From: Opimibacter sp041746735
Lineage (GTDB): Bacteria > Bacteroidota > Bacteroidia > Chitinophagales > Saprospiraceae
Direction: 5' to 3'
NCBI GenBank assembly: GCA_041746735.1
Contig: JBGTGP010000031.1
Location: 13,567 to 77,566, forward strand
Length of the DNA stretch: 64,000 nt
This document shows, piece after piece, positions 18,049 through 26,472 of the stretch; within the stretch, counting starts at the first letter, position 1; every line of letters begins with the position of its first letter. Position numbers and translations under genes: made by a program. Below the pieces are notes generated by a model. That model saw only the letters and a program-made list of their open reading frames with translations, made no database searches and was not told the origin of the DNA.

Positions 18049-19314
18049 ATGCCTGCTACATCCTCAACCTATTCGACCTACACCTCTTCCCTTCGCCAGG
18101 TGAATCACTGGCTGGAGGCGGCAACACGTCTGGCCAATCTCGACAATCTGGCCTCCGGTATTGCGTGGAACGGGATCGATCATCAGATGGGCAATGTGTT
18201 GAAGGAGAGTTTGCAGCAAAGTATACAAGAAGTCATAGCGCATGCTGTGGCGTTGAAGAAATTATTGGAGACAGATCCGGGTCAGGAGCGACTGCAAGCG
18301 ATACGTCGCGGGATACTCGATCTGCGCAACCGCTACTTGCGGGCTGAGGAGACCATTCATTTTTATACGGTCGCCATCAATTCGAGGACCACACCAGGTA
18401 TCTCTGCATTGTTGAGAGCTTGTGATGTGCTGTGTTTGCAGAGTATGAAAGAAGTATTGCAGCCGTTGGGCCGTACTGCGCCTTATGCGTTGACCTATGT
18501 GGACAAGGGGGTGGGAGCCTCCATCCTCAAAGCGGGTCTCCGGCTGTGGGATGGGCGGATCAGTCCTGTCGCGGCGATCAAGATCACGCAGCACAATCTG
18601 TACCGGCCTACGGCGATCATTCATGAGACGGGTCATCAGGTGGCGCATATACTGGGATGGACAGAGGAGCTGGCGACAGCATTGAAATCAGGGCTGGAGC
18701 AGCATCCTGCTGTGGTGGGGTCGGCTTATTCCGGATGGGCGAGTGAGATGGCGGCGGATGCTTTTGCATTTGCGCATACGGGTTTTGCGTCTGTGGCCGC
18801 GTTGACGGATGTGGTGAGTGGAGCGTCGCAGGCGGTGTTTGCCTATCATCAGTATGATCCGCATCCGATCTCTTATATCCGGGTGTTGCTCAATGTGCAG
18901 ATGTGCCGGCTGTTTTATGGTCCGGGTCCCTGGGACAGGCTGGAGGAGGTTTTCAAACAGGATTATGATATCGGGGCGGTACACTATCCGTCGACAGAGT
19001 TGATACAACTCTGTGTGCCTGCGATACCGGATGCGGCGGCGCTGTTGCTGAAAGGATCGTTTCGCGCATTTGGGGGGCGGTCGCTTTCGGCGATAGTACC
19101 TCCGGAGCGGGTGAGTCCGACGGCGCTGCACCGGCTGGAATATCTGGCCGGGCCGGCATTGTATACCTCACATGCGTGGGTATGGAAGGAATGTCTGCGT
19201 CTGTTGGCGCTGACGGGATATAAGATAGGAACCGGGGAGGGGGATATTCCGGCGCTGCACAGGCAGCAGGAAGGGTGGATGACGCGGTTGGGATTTTCGG
19301 TGGCGTTGAATTAA
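18049..19314 (+). CDS. HETGH-type zinc metallopeptidase-like protein
   Basis: A 421-residue protein with a zinc-peptidase signature IIHETGHQVAHILGW near residue 186, matching HExxH. A downstream SEMAADAFAFAH segment (about residue 229) could give the third ligand as in gluzincins. The N-terminal 130 residues are helical, and a hydrophobic helical C-terminal half follows. No signal peptide is visible and no known family name can be assigned. It sits 17 bases after the amphipathic protein and 24 bases before a small orphan, all in one direction, so the five genes are probably one transcript. Codon use turns noticeably G/C-rich here (many GCG, GTG and CGG) compared with the next gene. Peptidase activity is inferred from the motif only. 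Confidence 0.65.
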   Translation: MPATSSTYSTYTSSLRQVNHWLEAATRLANLDNLASGIAWNGIDHQMGNVLKESLQQSIQEVIAHAVALKKLLETDPGQERLQAIRRGILDLRNRYLRAEETIHFYTVAINSRTTPGISALLRACDVLCLQSMKEVLQPLGRTAPYALTYVDKGVGASILKAGLRLWDGRISPVAAIKITQHNLYRPTAIIHETGHQVAHILGWTEELATALKSGLEQHPAVVGSAYSGWASEMAADAFAFAHTGFASVAALTDVVSGASQAVFAYHQYDPHPISYIRVLLNVQMCRLFYGPGPWDRLEEVFKQDYDIGAVHYPSTELIQLCVPAIPDAAALLLKGSFRAFGGRSLSAIVPPERVSPTALHRLEYLAGPALYTSHAWVWKECLRLLALTGYKIGTGEGDIPALHRQQEGWMTRLGFSVALN

Positions 19315-19338
19315 TTTATCACTAAATACAGTTTAGTC

Positions 19339-19833
19339 ATGCAAAATAATCAAAAAGAGCGAGGAGTTAAGCATATTATCGAACCAGTATTCCATTTATT
19401 GCAAGGTCTACCGGAAGACCAGATTAGCCGTATCGAATCGATGTTCTCAGAGTATTGTGAGAATCACTATCTACTTAATGGATTTAACGAATGGATGGCT
19501 GAAACTGGCGATATGTCGAATGAAAGTTTGACTAATAAGCGGTATCTCGAGGAAAAGGAACAAAGACTAATGGGGGCGCAGATAGTTGTGCTTAAAAATG
19601 CCGGTGTTCTGAAGGACAAAGTAGCTGAGAATAACAGACAACTATTTGCCAATATTCTGGATCAAGTCTACATTATTTATGAGCAGGATAAACGCAATAT
19701 AGATGATCCGGTAGTGGACAGTAACATTCTGCGGAATGAACACATTCCACAAAGTGGACATGTACCGATTAGGCCCAGTATGGCTCCGGGTCAAATTCCA
19801 GTACAACCCAAAAAACGATTTAATCGACCTTAG
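19339..19833 (+). CDS. Small orphan protein in wall-hydrolase cassette
   Basis: A 164-residue protein without a recognisable family. The first 120 residues are predicted helical and charged (EPVFHLLQGLPEDQISRIES, then the KRYLEEKEQRL region), followed by a Pro-rich tail ending QPKKRFNRP. No signal peptide or membrane segment. It is more AT-rich than the metallopeptidase gene just upstream, which is odd inside a single operon and suggests the cassette was assembled from parts. It might be a chaperone, adaptor or immunity partner for a neighbouring protein; that is speculation from position alone. Confidence 0.6.
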   Translation: MQNNQKERGVKHIIEPVFHLLQGLPEDQISRIESMFSEYCENHYLLNGFNEWMAETGDMSNESLTNKRYLEEKEQRLMGAQIVVLKNAGVLKDKVAENNRQLFANILDQVYIIYEQDKRNIDDPVVDSNILRNEHIPQSGHVPIRPSMAPGQIPVQPKKRFNRP

Positions 19834-19879
19834 TTGCAAATAGTCACGTATTAGTCTAAAACAATAAAAATAAATTCAA

Positions 19880-21217
19880 ATGGATATTATCGATAATCTG
19901 ATTTATGCCACCTATTTGAGTGGTCTTCGTCCGGCAGCGGCTGCAGTCTTGGCACCTCCTGCGGCTCCGATGGCTAATAATATGGTATTTCCCGGAGTCC
20001 GCATTTCCAGCGACGTCGTTGATGGTTTTCCTGCACTACCTGTTCCTGCGCCTGCTAATCCTAATTATGCGACGGGCGATAAGTTTGCATTTTGCTCCTA
20101 TGAAGACTCTAGGGCGATCGAGCAGGCTGTCGTAAGACACTGGTATGATATTGATAATCAATTTACGTATACAACGCAAGGGGTTGTACGACCGGGAGGA
20201 GTTGTTGCGCCCGGTACCACTCTGGTGTCTTTTGTCGACTCCAGTTCCTATCATTTGATCTATGCCTATCTGCTTGAGAACACCAGGATTATTCAGATTT
20301 TTGAGCGCTTGTTGGAGCAATACATGACTGATGAGCGACATGGTATAGCCGTAAACCAGAATGTTGTCGCCTGGCTTCAAAATGCGGAACGGATGTTTTT
20401 TAAAAGCAATTCTCAAATTGGGTCCGATATCATCAGCAGCCTTCGCCCTCATAGCGAAGCGACCCGTCGGAATGCGTACTGGAGAATGTTTGGAATGGAC
20501 CTGGCTTTTGGAAACCTAAATGCTGAGGGCAATCCCGCGACATATGTGAGAGCCAGTTATTCCAATCAGGAATTTATTCCGTTGTTTGAACGCTATATCG
20601 GTGAAATTTGGCAAGGACACATCAATGCAAGAAATATTGTAGGAAAGAATACAGCAGATGTAAATATTATCGTCGAGCTAGCAATTCAGTTGCGGGAGCT
20701 ATTGCATGCCCGCCGTGGTAATACGGGGACCACTTCGTACGCCTATTTGAATTTATCACGCGAAGAGTATTATTCTGTTTTAATGACCTCTTGGTTTACT
20801 TTTATTCTTACCTATGACTCCCCATTGGTTCAGTTCCTCAATTGTCAATCAAGCACGATTGGAGAACGATTGATGAAGGTGGGTGCCAAAGTGGGGGTTC
20901 CGGCACATGGGAAATGTCAGGCATTGTTTGAGATGGCAGGAGCAGCATCCAGTATTTTAGATGCCATAGAGGTTGGCGGTATATTAGATAATGCAGTTCA
21001 GGTTAGAATGGTCTTGCAAAGCCTTACACCTCAGCCACTACCTGCTCCGCAACCAACACCCGTTCATATTAATTTTATGAACCAATTCCTCACCGTTATC
21101 AACAACTGGGAAAAAGCCACCGGCCACAATATCAAAAACCCGGAAGCCAATATCCGCGGCACCGTACGCGTCCAGCAAAACGGTGCAGCCAGAACGGCGG
21201 CCTTAACGCCCAACTGA
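19880..21217 (+). CDS. Orphan 445-residue protein in wall-hydrolase cassette
   Basis: I do not recognise this protein. It starts with MDIIDNLIYATYLSGLRP and an Ala/Pro-rich stretch, then a mainly helical body (YLLENTRIIQIFERLLEQYM, and EYYSVLMTSWFTFILTYDS with hydrophobic character), and a Pro/Gln-rich linker (LTPQPLPAPQPTP) before a C-terminal domain of about 60 residues. No catalytic motif or signal peptide is visible. The stop is 2 bases before the start of the 1182-residue hydrolase, so translation is likely coupled. It could be a carrier or structural partner of that enzyme, but nothing in the sequence proves it. Confidence 0.6.
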   Translation: MDIIDNLIYATYLSGLRPAAAAVLAPPAAPMANNMVFPGVRISSDVVDGFPALPVPAPANPNYATGDKFAFCSYEDSRAIEQAVVRHWYDIDNQFTYTTQGVVRPGGVVAPGTTLVSFVDSSSYHLIYAYLLENTRIIQIFERLLEQYMTDERHGIAVNQNVVAWLQNAERMFFKSNSQIGSDIISSLRPHSEATRRNAYWRMFGMDLAFGNLNAEGNPATYVRASYSNQEFIPLFERYIGEIWQGHINARNIVGKNTADVNIIVELAIQLRELLHARRGNTGTTSYAYLNLSREEYYSVLMTSWFTFILTYDSPLVQFLNCQSSTIGERLMKVGAKVGVPAHGKCQALFEMAGAASSILDAIEVGGILDNAVQVRMVLQSLTPQPLPAPQPTPVHINFMNQFLTVINNWEKATGHNIKNPEANIRGTVRVQQNGAARTAALTPN

Positions 21218-21219
21218 TC

Positions 21220-24200
21220 ATGCGCAGCCCTTTTACTGATAACCTGGAGGAACAGTTGCAGGGAAGTGATATACCTGTTGACACCGGACCGGTTATAGAT
21301 CCGTTTGCACCCTTTCCGGAGGAGGAACATATACACCCGGATGATCCTCAATTTCAGGCCGAAGTCCCGCTGTCCAGGAGAAACCGGATGCACTGGGCCA
21401 GAGAAGCGCTCAACAGGGTAGAAGGCCAATCGCTGAGCGTCGGTTCAGATGCGGCTGATGCATCATTTAGAGAAGCACTCCATGCCTTTCAGACGAAGGC
21501 CGGACTGCCGCTGACGCAGACGATCAATGCACAGACCGAACGACGTCTTCTGGAAGCAGATGCGGTGGCCCGACTGGAGAGCCTCCCGCTGGTCCAGCGT
21601 GCAATACAAAGGACCAGGCTGGAGATACTGCTTTTCAATGCCCGCACCCGCATTGAAGACTGGACCCATCGCGCCATCGTAGAAAAGAAAGAGATCACCA
21701 GCCAATACCGACATCCCTTAGCCCTGTTCGCTTTCGTACTCCATCAGATGGCGTTCCGGAGAAAAAATAGAACAACCGGTCAATACAGCCATCCGGAAAA
21801 CTATCTCAAAGTCGGAGCGCACTTCTGCATCATGCAGGATGGACGCATCGTTCAACTGCACCCCGTATCCCGTATGATCTGGCATGCCCAGGGCCTGAGC
21901 TCGCTGAGTGTGTCGGTTGAGTTTGAAGGTAACTTCCCCAATATCCGCGGACGCGTCTGGACACCGAAAGGTGTAACGCAGGACGACCCTACCTTTGGAA
22001 AGGTCATCCCCACACCCGCACAGGTTGATTCCGGCCGGTTTCTGGCATCATATCTCCAGGCTGTTTTGGGAACCAATAAAATCTATGCCCACCGACAGAG
22101 CTCAGCCTCCCGTGAGAATGATCCCGGACCGGATATCTGGTACAATGTCGGCGAGTGGGCGATCGCCAATCTGGGTTATGCCGGAGACTCGACCTCTTCA
22201 GTCGTGGGTACCGGTAAAGCCATTCCGGCCGAATGGCGAAACTGGGGCAATCGTATTGAATTGCAACAGGAAATGACAGACGTCGCATTTGAATCAGAAG
22301 ATTCAGGCCTGAGTGGTCCGGATGATGAGGAAGATTGGGTGGGGACTGTAGAGCATGAAAACATTGATGTCGAAAAGGCAGTTCGGCTGAATGCGCATTT
22401 CGGTCAGAAACTCGGGTGGGATTCTTTCCGGTATCAGATCAATGATCTGGTGCTTCCGTATTCCGGGTATTCCAATGTCAGTTTGGGGGATGAGGCGTTT
22501 GCTGTAGCGGTATCAGGATGGCAGAGACAGCAGGGATTTTCAGTTAGAGATTGTGATGGCATCATTGGACCCAAAACATGGGACGTCATGCGGGCCCTTC
22601 TGGTACCGGATGACACCCGGCAACCCGATTCACCTTCCGCACCTTTGGTCGTAGGTGAGTTGGGGGTAATTCGAATCGATACGTCGGTGGCTGAACTCAG
22701 AAAGAGTTTTCCCGAGTATCGTTTTACACAGGATGATGCACTATGGCTGGCCCGTTTTGTCGAAGGCGAAGCCGGTGGAAGAGATGATCGGGAAAATCAT
22801 GCTGTTTTCTGGGCTATGGTCAACAGGTTTGGCATGCGGAGACATCTGGTTTCAGAATGGACGAGCTTTGGTGCATTTCTTCGTCGGTATTCCACCACAC
22901 TTCAGCCTTTCGTGCGTACGAAGGCGGTTGCAGATCGGGTGTTGAGGAACAACAAAATTAATCCGGTAAAGCATAGTGTCGTCAGAGGGGTTACATATTA
23001 TCCGGGCACCTCAACTCTGCTGGTTCAATACGAAAGGCATATAAAACTTCAGGAGAAAAAATGGGAGGCGTTTCCACAGATAGTACGGGACATGGTCCTC
23101 CGGCTGATGCGCGGCAACATTCCCAATCCGGGGATCGGCATTGCCACTCATTTTGCGAGTACGCGTGTTTTACTTATCGACGAAAGAAAGAAAAATAATA
23201 TTACAGGTAACTTTTCGGATAGCGAATGGCGGCAGTATACACTTGATTATGCAAAGCGCAATAACCGAATCTGGATTGGAGATGTTCCGAATCTCGACCA
23301 GAGAAGAAATGCGTTTTTTATTCAGCCCGGGCTCAAAAACGTTCCACCAGCGGCTGTGCGCATTGAATCCCCTGCCAGCATGCAGGAGGTATTTCAATTT
23401 GAGGTGGATGATGGTGATGATTTTATTTTGGAAGGAAATGATTTATTTGACCCTTCTGAAGAACTGTGGACTCCTTTTGAACAGGAGAGTTCCGATCCTC
23501 ATGAAGTAGAATATGAGACTCCTGCAATTTTGGCGGAGACTGCATCAGCAGAAATTGAATACGATCCGGAATCATTGCATCACGACCATGAAGGATTGTG
23601 GGAGAATGAGGATCATACGGCGTACGACGAGTCGGAATCACTATACGAGACCCCCGGTGTAGACGATGCGCCTATAACGGAGGAGTTTTTTGGGCTCACC
23701 CAGATCCTCAAGTCGGCTGCATCATCTGCGCAGAAAATTTATCAGGGCTTACAGCAACGTGGTCAGCCAATGACACCCGGCCCTCCGCCTGCACAGGTGG
23801 TGCAGCCAACTCCTGCTGCTCCGTCCAGTCCGGATACACCGTTTGTATCTACATCACCGTCCGTGACGCCTGGAGCTTCGACCCGCAACTATGCCAAGAT
23901 CATCGAGCTCAACCAGAAATTTGGCCGACTACTGGGCTGGGATGACCGTATACATGACATCAATGATCTGTTGCTTCCGTACTCGGGTCAGCAGCATGTA
24001 TCGCTGGGTGGTGAGGCATTTGTCGATGCTCTGATCGGGTGGCAAAAAAATCATGGTCTCACCGGTGCTGCTGCTGATGGGATCCTGGGTCCGGATACCT
24101 GGAGGAGGATGGAACCTTTGCTGCCAGCTTCCCAGCCGACTGTACCTATTCCGACGTCACCTGCTCCTATTTCTACGCCGCCTGTAGAAGGGAATGTCTT

Positions 24201-24768
24201 TGAATTTAACCGATGGCATGCGCAGCAGATCCTGGCGTGTATCGATGGTGGATTTGTTTCCGTCGTCGCCAAGTTTGGTGCGCGCCAACAACTCGAATCC
24301 ATTGTGCGGGGTGATCAGGTGATAGAGGTGGATCCCGGTACGTCGCTCATCCGTATCCTGCCGTTGATGTCACATATCTGTCAGGCGGCCAGGCAGGCTG
24401 GTGGCAGCAATATCCTGATCGGCAGTTTTATCCGGAAGCGAACCGAAGGGAAGGCCTGTACGGGCCATTGTGCGGGGAGATGTATAGATATCAATGTGAA
24501 AGGGGGAGATTTTGGTTTACCCGTTGCCACTGCCATGGTCGTGCAGATCTTGACGTCATTGGTGCATCACGATGCGAGATACAAGAAAGGACTGGGTTTT
24601 GGTCTGCCCATACAGGGTGATTTTTTCACGGATCGCAGTCTCAAGTTGTTTTCAAGTGTCTCACCATCCCATATCCGGAATACGGAGGTACGTGACCTCA
24701 TCAGTAAGCTTGGCATCGTCTTTCCCGACAATCCCAACCATCTGCATATACAGTGTGGGTGGACCTGA
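21220..24768 (+). CDS. Multidomain peptidoglycan hydrolase (amidase, SleB-like and M15-like domains)
   Basis: A 1182-residue protein with three wall-hydrolase-like domains and three peptidoglycan-binding-like modules. Order: PG-binding-like helices (about 50-115); an amidase_2-like domain (about 140-320) with candidate zinc ligands in FVLHQM (H175), MIWHAQG (H222) and ENDPGPD (D301); PG-binding repeat (about 385-465, LNAHFGQKLGWDSF to DGIIGPKTWDVM); a SleB/cell-wall-hydrolase-like domain starting near 500 (WLARFVEGEAGG, then AMVNRFG); an acidic linker rich in E/Y/D with EYETP and LYETP words (about 740-830); a second PG-binding repeat (about 890-965, LNQKFGRLLGWDD to DGILGPDTWRRM); and an M15/VanY-like end with GRCIDIN and NHLHIQ metal-site motifs. 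No signal peptide, so an unconventional export or injection route is likely if it acts on walls. Confidence 0.8.
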   Translation: MRSPFTDNLEEQLQGSDIPVDTGPVIDPFAPFPEEEHIHPDDPQFQAEVPLSRRNRMHWAREALNRVEGQSLSVGSDAADASFREALHAFQTKAGLPLTQTINAQTERRLLEADAVARLESLPLVQRAIQRTRLEILLFNARTRIEDWTHRAIVEKKEITSQYRHPLALFAFVLHQMAFRRKNRTTGQYSHPENYLKVGAHFCIMQDGRIVQLHPVSRMIWHAQGLSSLSVSVEFEGNFPNIRGRVWTPKGVTQDDPTFGKVIPTPAQVDSGRFLASYLQAVLGTNKIYAHRQSSASRENDPGPDIWYNVGEWAIANLGYAGDSTSSVVGTGKAIPAEWRNWGNRIELQQEMTDVAFESEDSGLSGPDDEEDWVGTVEHENIDVEKAVRLNAHFGQKLGWDSFRYQINDLVLPYSGYSNVSLGDEAFAVAVSGWQRQQGFSVRDCDGIIGPKTWDVMRALLVPDDTRQPDSPSAPLVVGELGVIRIDTSVAELRKSFPEYRFTQDDALWLARFVEGEAGGRDDRENHAVFWAMVNRFGMRRHLVSEWTSFGAFLRRYSTTLQPFVRTKAVADRVLRNNKINPVKHSVVRGVTYYPGTSTLLVQYERHIKLQEKKWEAFPQIVRDMVLRLMRGNIPNPGIGIATHFASTRVLLIDERKKNNITGNFSDSEWRQYTLDYAKRNNRIWIGDVPNLDQRRNAFFIQPGLKNVPPAAVRIESPASMQEVFQFEVDDGDDFILEGNDLFDPSEELWTPFEQESSDPHEVEYETPAILAETASAEIEYDPESLHHDHEGLWENEDHTAYDESESLYETPGVDDAPITEEFFGLTQILKSAASSAQKIYQGLQQRGQPMTPGPPPAQVVQPTPAAPSSPDTPFVSTSPSVTPGASTRNYAKIIELNQKFGRLLGWDDRIHDINDLLLPYSGQQHVSLGGEAFVDALIGWQKNHGLTGAAADGILGPDTWRRMEPLLPASQPTVPIPTSPAPISTPPVEGNVFEFNRWHAQQILACIDGGFVSVVAKFGARQQLESIVRGDQVIEVDPGTSLIRILPLMSHICQAARQAGGSNILIGSFIRKRTEGKACTGHCAGRCIDINVKGGDFGLPVATAMVVQILTSLVHHDARYKKGLGFGLPIQGDFFTDRSLKLFSSVSPSHIRNTEVRDLISKLGIVFPDNPNHLHIQCGWT

Positions 24769-24783
24769 AAAGGGGGGGATTGG

Positions 24784-24860
24784 AATTGTACTTGCTGCTT
24801 TTTTACCCTGCCCCCTAAAGGGGGGGGTATGGGCATATCTGCGCTCCATCCGGATTTCAG
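24784..24860. repeat. C/G-rich intergenic repeat, copy 2
   Basis: Contains CCCTGCCCCCTAAAGGGGG, ATCTGCGCTCC and CCGGATT, words also present in the 9577-9715 spacer. It follows the stop of the multidomain hydrolase and could act as a terminator hairpin. Confidence 0.55.
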
Positions 24861-24972
24861 CAAAATATTTAATTTTATGGCTTTGGCCCCGGCGTCTCCA
24901 TTTTCGTCATGACATAAACAACGGGAGCAGGTCATTTGGACCGGGCAGGCCCCGGGAGGGGAGTTGCCCGTA

Positions 24973-25002
24973 CTTACGTACGTAAACGTATATATACGTA
25001 AG
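24973..25002. repeat. Nested palindromic TACGTA-rich element
   Basis: A 30-base imperfect palindrome with 8-bp perfect outer arms (CTTACGTA and TACGTAAG) that encloses the smaller palindromes TTACGTACGTAA and GTATATATAC. It is a possible protein-binding site or a remnant end, located between the wall-hydrolase cassette and the defence island. The rest of 24861-25140 shows nothing coding. Confidence 0.5.
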
Positions 25003-25110
25003 CGTGCGGATGTTATATACACCTGCATCTGGATGAGTTATGGCGTCTATACAGCCTGGTGGGGGTAGATAGGCGTAGAGGAAGGGTGGGGGAGTTGCGG
25101 GTATAAACGA

Positions 25111-25118
25111 GTTATGCC
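25111..25118. other. Left GTTATGCC word bounding the defence island
   Basis: GTTATGCC here is the exact reverse complement of GGCATAAC at 32457-32464, just after the last small ORF of the island. The AT-rich region starts shortly after this point. The words resemble the outer simple sites of attC recombination sites, but eight bases can match by chance. Confidence 0.3.
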
Positions 25119-25181
25119 CCACCCTGAATGCGTAGCTCAATGTTAGAAATCTAATAGCATGAGAATGATGGAAATGATGCT

Positions 25182-25372
25182 CATTAATTAATGCTGATGC
25201 TTGTAGTTTTCTTTTGTCTATCTCAAGCGGAAAACGTGGGTCAGATTGTTCCGAAAAACCAGCAAAGTTCAGATTTTATGGTTTGGACGACTGGTTTTGG
25301 AAGATTGGCCTCAAAATTGACGTATTTTAGGTCGAAGATCCATATCTAATCGCTTGATTTACAGTTGTAAAT
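25182..25372. promoter_or_regulatory. Defence-island upstream region with palindromes
   Basis: The AT-rich leader of the IetAS-like operon (25141-25462) holds two perfect symmetrical elements: CATTAATTAATG at 25182-25193 and ATTTACAGTTGTAAAT at 25357-25372 (7-bp arms, 2-base centre), the latter 91 bases before the ATPase start. Either could be an operator. No regulator gene is adjacent, so autoregulation by the pair is one possibility. Otherwise this stretch is non-coding. Confidence 0.4.
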
Positions 25373-25462
25373 GTCAAAAATGACTATAACTTGTTAAAAA
25401 TCAATCGAAGAGATACGCTTCTTTGAGGTCAAATTTTTCAACCAGCTAGGCGTTTTTTATTT

Positions 25463-26455
25463 ATGGCTAAGGCAGAGCAAATCATTGAATTATTGAAAAG
25501 CCACATTGAGGGCGATGAGAGTAGGTTTTACTCTATCGCCATGCAAGTCGCGGCTCATGAGGCGCAACAAGGTCACGATAAGCTTGCCCAGGAATTAAAA
25601 TCTTTAATCGATAAGGCAAAAGAAAAGAAGGCAATTGTCCAGTCCAAATCATCGATAATCAATATTATTCAGCCAAAGGGCGAACTTGCCAATCTTCTAA
25701 CAGCCGAATATACCGACACCAGATTCTCAGAACTGACCTTCTCTTCAAATTTGTCTGTCCGGTTCTCTAGGATCATTCTAGAACAAAGGAAATTTTCAAC
25801 TCTAGCTAAATATGGATTAAAGCCACGCCGTAAAATTTTACTATTTGGCCCTCCAGGTACAGGCAAAACCGTAACCGCTTCAGCACTTGCGGGTGAATTG
25901 CGTCTGCCTTTATTCACGATAAGACTTGATGGATTGATAACAAAATACATGGGTGAAACAGCAAGTAAACTAAGGCAGATTTTTGATACGATGAAAATCA
26001 CGCGTGCTATTTATTTGTTTGACGAATTTGACGCCATCGGAGGAGATAGAAGTTTTACAAATGATGTTGGTGAAATTCGAAGAGTACTGAATTCATTTCT
26101 TCAGTTCATGGAGCAGGACGCTTCTGACAGCATTATTATTGCAGCAACGAACTATGTGCAATTGCTAGACAATGCTTTATTCAGAAGGTTTGATGATATC
26201 ATTACTTACGAATTACCAGACCAGGACCAGATTAAGAACATTATTAAGAATAAGCTTGCAACTTTCACATTAGGAAAGATCCGTTGGACTAAAATTAACG
26301 AGATCGCTGAAGGCCTTAGTCATGCAGAAATTACAAGAAGTTGTGACGAGGCTGCTAAACAATCAATTTTACATGATATGGATTATATCAGCGAAGAAGA
26401 GTTATTAATAGCATTGTTGGAAAGAAAACATTCCAATACACGAAGTATTAAGTAA
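25463..26455 (+). CDS. ietA: AAA ATPase, IetA-like
   Basis: A 330-residue AAA+ ATPase. Walker A GPPGTGKTVTASALAGEL lies near residue 128, Walker B IYLFDEFDAIGGD near 182, sensor-1 IIAATNYVQLLD near 226 and an Arg-finger type FRRFDDII just after. The first 110 residues are a helical N-terminal domain. The next gene, 17 bases downstream, encodes a subtilisin-like protease. This AAA-plus-S8 pairing matches IetAS, known as a plasmid-stability module on an Agrobacterium Ti plasmid and later listed among anti-phage systems. In the toxin-antitoxin view the ATPase restrains the protease. It lies in a clearly AT-rich island. The symbol is assigned by pairing and motif, not by a search. Confidence 0.8.
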   Translation: MAKAEQIIELLKSHIEGDESRFYSIAMQVAAHEAQQGHDKLAQELKSLIDKAKEKKAIVQSKSSIINIIQPKGELANLLTAEYTDTRFSELTFSSNLSVRFSRIILEQRKFSTLAKYGLKPRRKILLFGPPGTGKTVTASALAGELRLPLFTIRLDGLITKYMGETASKLRQIFDTMKITRAIYLFDEFDAIGGDRSFTNDVGEIRRVLNSFLQFMEQDASDSIIIAATNYVQLLDNALFRRFDDIITYELPDQDQIKNIIKNKLATFTLGKIRWTKINEIAEGLSHAEITRSCDEAAKQSILHDMDYISEEELLIALLERKHSNTRSIK

Positions 26456-26472
26456 TAAAACGGTCTTCTAAA

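Noticed and set aside
14892..24768. Contractile injection system locus
   Set aside because: No sheath, tube, baseplate or AAA unfoldase gene; only possible effector-type genes.
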